Part shown: piece by piece, positions 5,594 to 5,890 of the stretch
Layout: every line of letters starts with the position of its first letter
Numbering within the stretch: position 1 is the first letter of the stretch
NCBI GenBank assembly: GCA_026416775.1
Contig: JAOAEN010000001.1
Location: 1 to 5,890, forward strand
DNA length: 5,890 nucleotides
Source of the DNA: Dehalococcoidales bacterium
GTDB taxonomy: Bacteria; Chloroflexota; Dehalococcoidia; Dehalococcoidales; RBG-16-60-22
Reading direction: 5' to 3'
Notes under the pieces: generated by a model
What the model was told of the DNA's origin: nothing
The model's database searches: none
What the model saw: the letters and a program-made list of their open reading frames with translations, nothing else
Position numbers and translations under genes: made by a program

Positions 5594-5768
5594 AAATCTT
5601 GCTGGCTATTCGGTTTTCCATGTCCGGCGGTCTATCTTATACGGAAAGGAGGTGAGCAGGGGGCAGACTTTTGCACTGAAGGAAAAGCCGTAAGGCTGTG
5701 AAAGCGGCACTGTTTCTGGATTTAGATGGACTTCGTCAGGGTATTTTATCAGGCGGGAGGAATAGACA
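5594..5768 (+). other. Untranslated leader of about 175 nt before the lipoprotein gene
   Basis: Between the promoter and the lipoprotein start there is no credible gene. The leader holds a long anti-16S match, AAAGGAGGTGA (5645-5655), without a well-placed ATG after it. It also holds a small hairpin AGCC-GUAA-GGCU (5686-5697) with a GNRA-type loop, and a repeated GCACTG (5673-5678 and 5707-5712). GCCG at 5687-5690 could instead pair with CGGC at 5705-5708. I see no terminator here and no match to a riboswitch I know. The length alone hints at post-transcriptional control. Confidence 0.3.
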
Positions 5769-5890
5769 ATGAAAAAGACAAGGTTTCTGGTGCTATCGGG
5801 CATCCTGGTGCTGTGCCTGATAGCGGTGTGGGTGGCTGGCTGTGGGAAAGAGGCGGCGACCACCCCGACGGCCCCCAAGACAACGGCCCC
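5769..5890 (+). CDS. Secreted lipoprotein, N-terminal part (runs off window)
   Basis: The first 40 codons are visible. They show a textbook lipoprotein signal peptide: a basic start (MKKTR), a hydrophobic core (residues 6-21) and the lipobox VAGC with the lipidated Cys25. A Thr/Pro/Ala-rich linker follows (residues 28-40), as in many solute-binding proteins anchored to the outside of the cytoplasmic membrane. GGGAGG (5755-5760) lies 8 bases before ATG 5769. The gene has its own promoter at 5559-5587 and so is a separate transcription unit from the selenium operon. An ABC-transporter substrate-binding protein would be the commonest explanation, but the functional domain is outside the window and no function can be assigned. 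Confidence 0.85.
   Translation, partial: MKKTRFLVLSGILVLCLIAVWVAGCGKEAATTPTAPKTTA

Noticed and set aside
5606..5878. 90-codon minus-strand ORF opposite the lipoprotein start
   Set aside because: It is antisense to a clear lipoprotein signal peptide and its leader, with no ribosome site or recognisable content.
1..5890. CRISPR arrays, insertion sequences, attachment sites
   Set aside because: No regularly spaced repeats, transposase reading frames or paired terminal inverted repeats with target duplications were seen.

Overview
The window is G+C-rich bacterial DNA with strong AGGAGG-type ribosome binding sites and clear sigma70-like promoters. Its centre is a compact selenium-handling operon whose last gene, selD, is itself a selenoprotein gene with an in-frame UGA. 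The organism must therefore decode UGA as selenocysteine (Sec), using selA/selB/selC encoded elsewhere. The gene set and the lipobox-type lipoprotein suggest an anaerobe, perhaps a Chloroflexota (Dehalococcoidia-like) or clostridial lineage. That placement is a low-confidence guess.

Layout. Bases 2-478 are the 3' end of a CopA-type Cu(I) P1B-ATPase gene. Bases 479-998 hold no convincing protein gene but are rich in regulatory structure. They contain a near-consensus promoter (500-528), a run of hairpins, an intrinsic terminator (747-781), a long branched hairpin (about 803-917) and a tiny leader ORF with a strong Shine-Dalgarno. Bases 999-4785 are five same-strand genes with gaps of 19 nt or less, or 4-nt ATGA overlaps: a YedE-type selenium/sulfur membrane transporter, a TusA/SirA-like CPxP carrier, a class V aminotransferase-fold cysteine desulfurase/selenocysteine lyase-like protein, a DUF3343 small protein, and SelD. 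The full selD reads from 3730 to 4785 through UGA at 3784-3786. A search that treats TGA as stop sees only 3823-4785 and loses the catalytic N-terminus. A histidine phosphatase gene (4804-5439) converges on selD. A divergent gene with its own promoter (5559-5587) and a leader of about 175 nt encodes a lipoprotein cut by the window end (5769-5890).

How the parts may work together. YedE probably imports a selenium or sulfur species. The desulfurase-like enzyme, the CPxP protein and DUF3343 probably liberate and relay reduced selenium as a persulfide/perselenide. SelD converts selenide and ATP to selenophosphate for Sec-tRNA and/or selenouridine synthesis. The only good promoter seen for the operon lies upstream of a terminator and a second folded element. 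This suggests that expression is set by attenuation or a riboswitch-like leader; it is the most interesting untested idea in the window.
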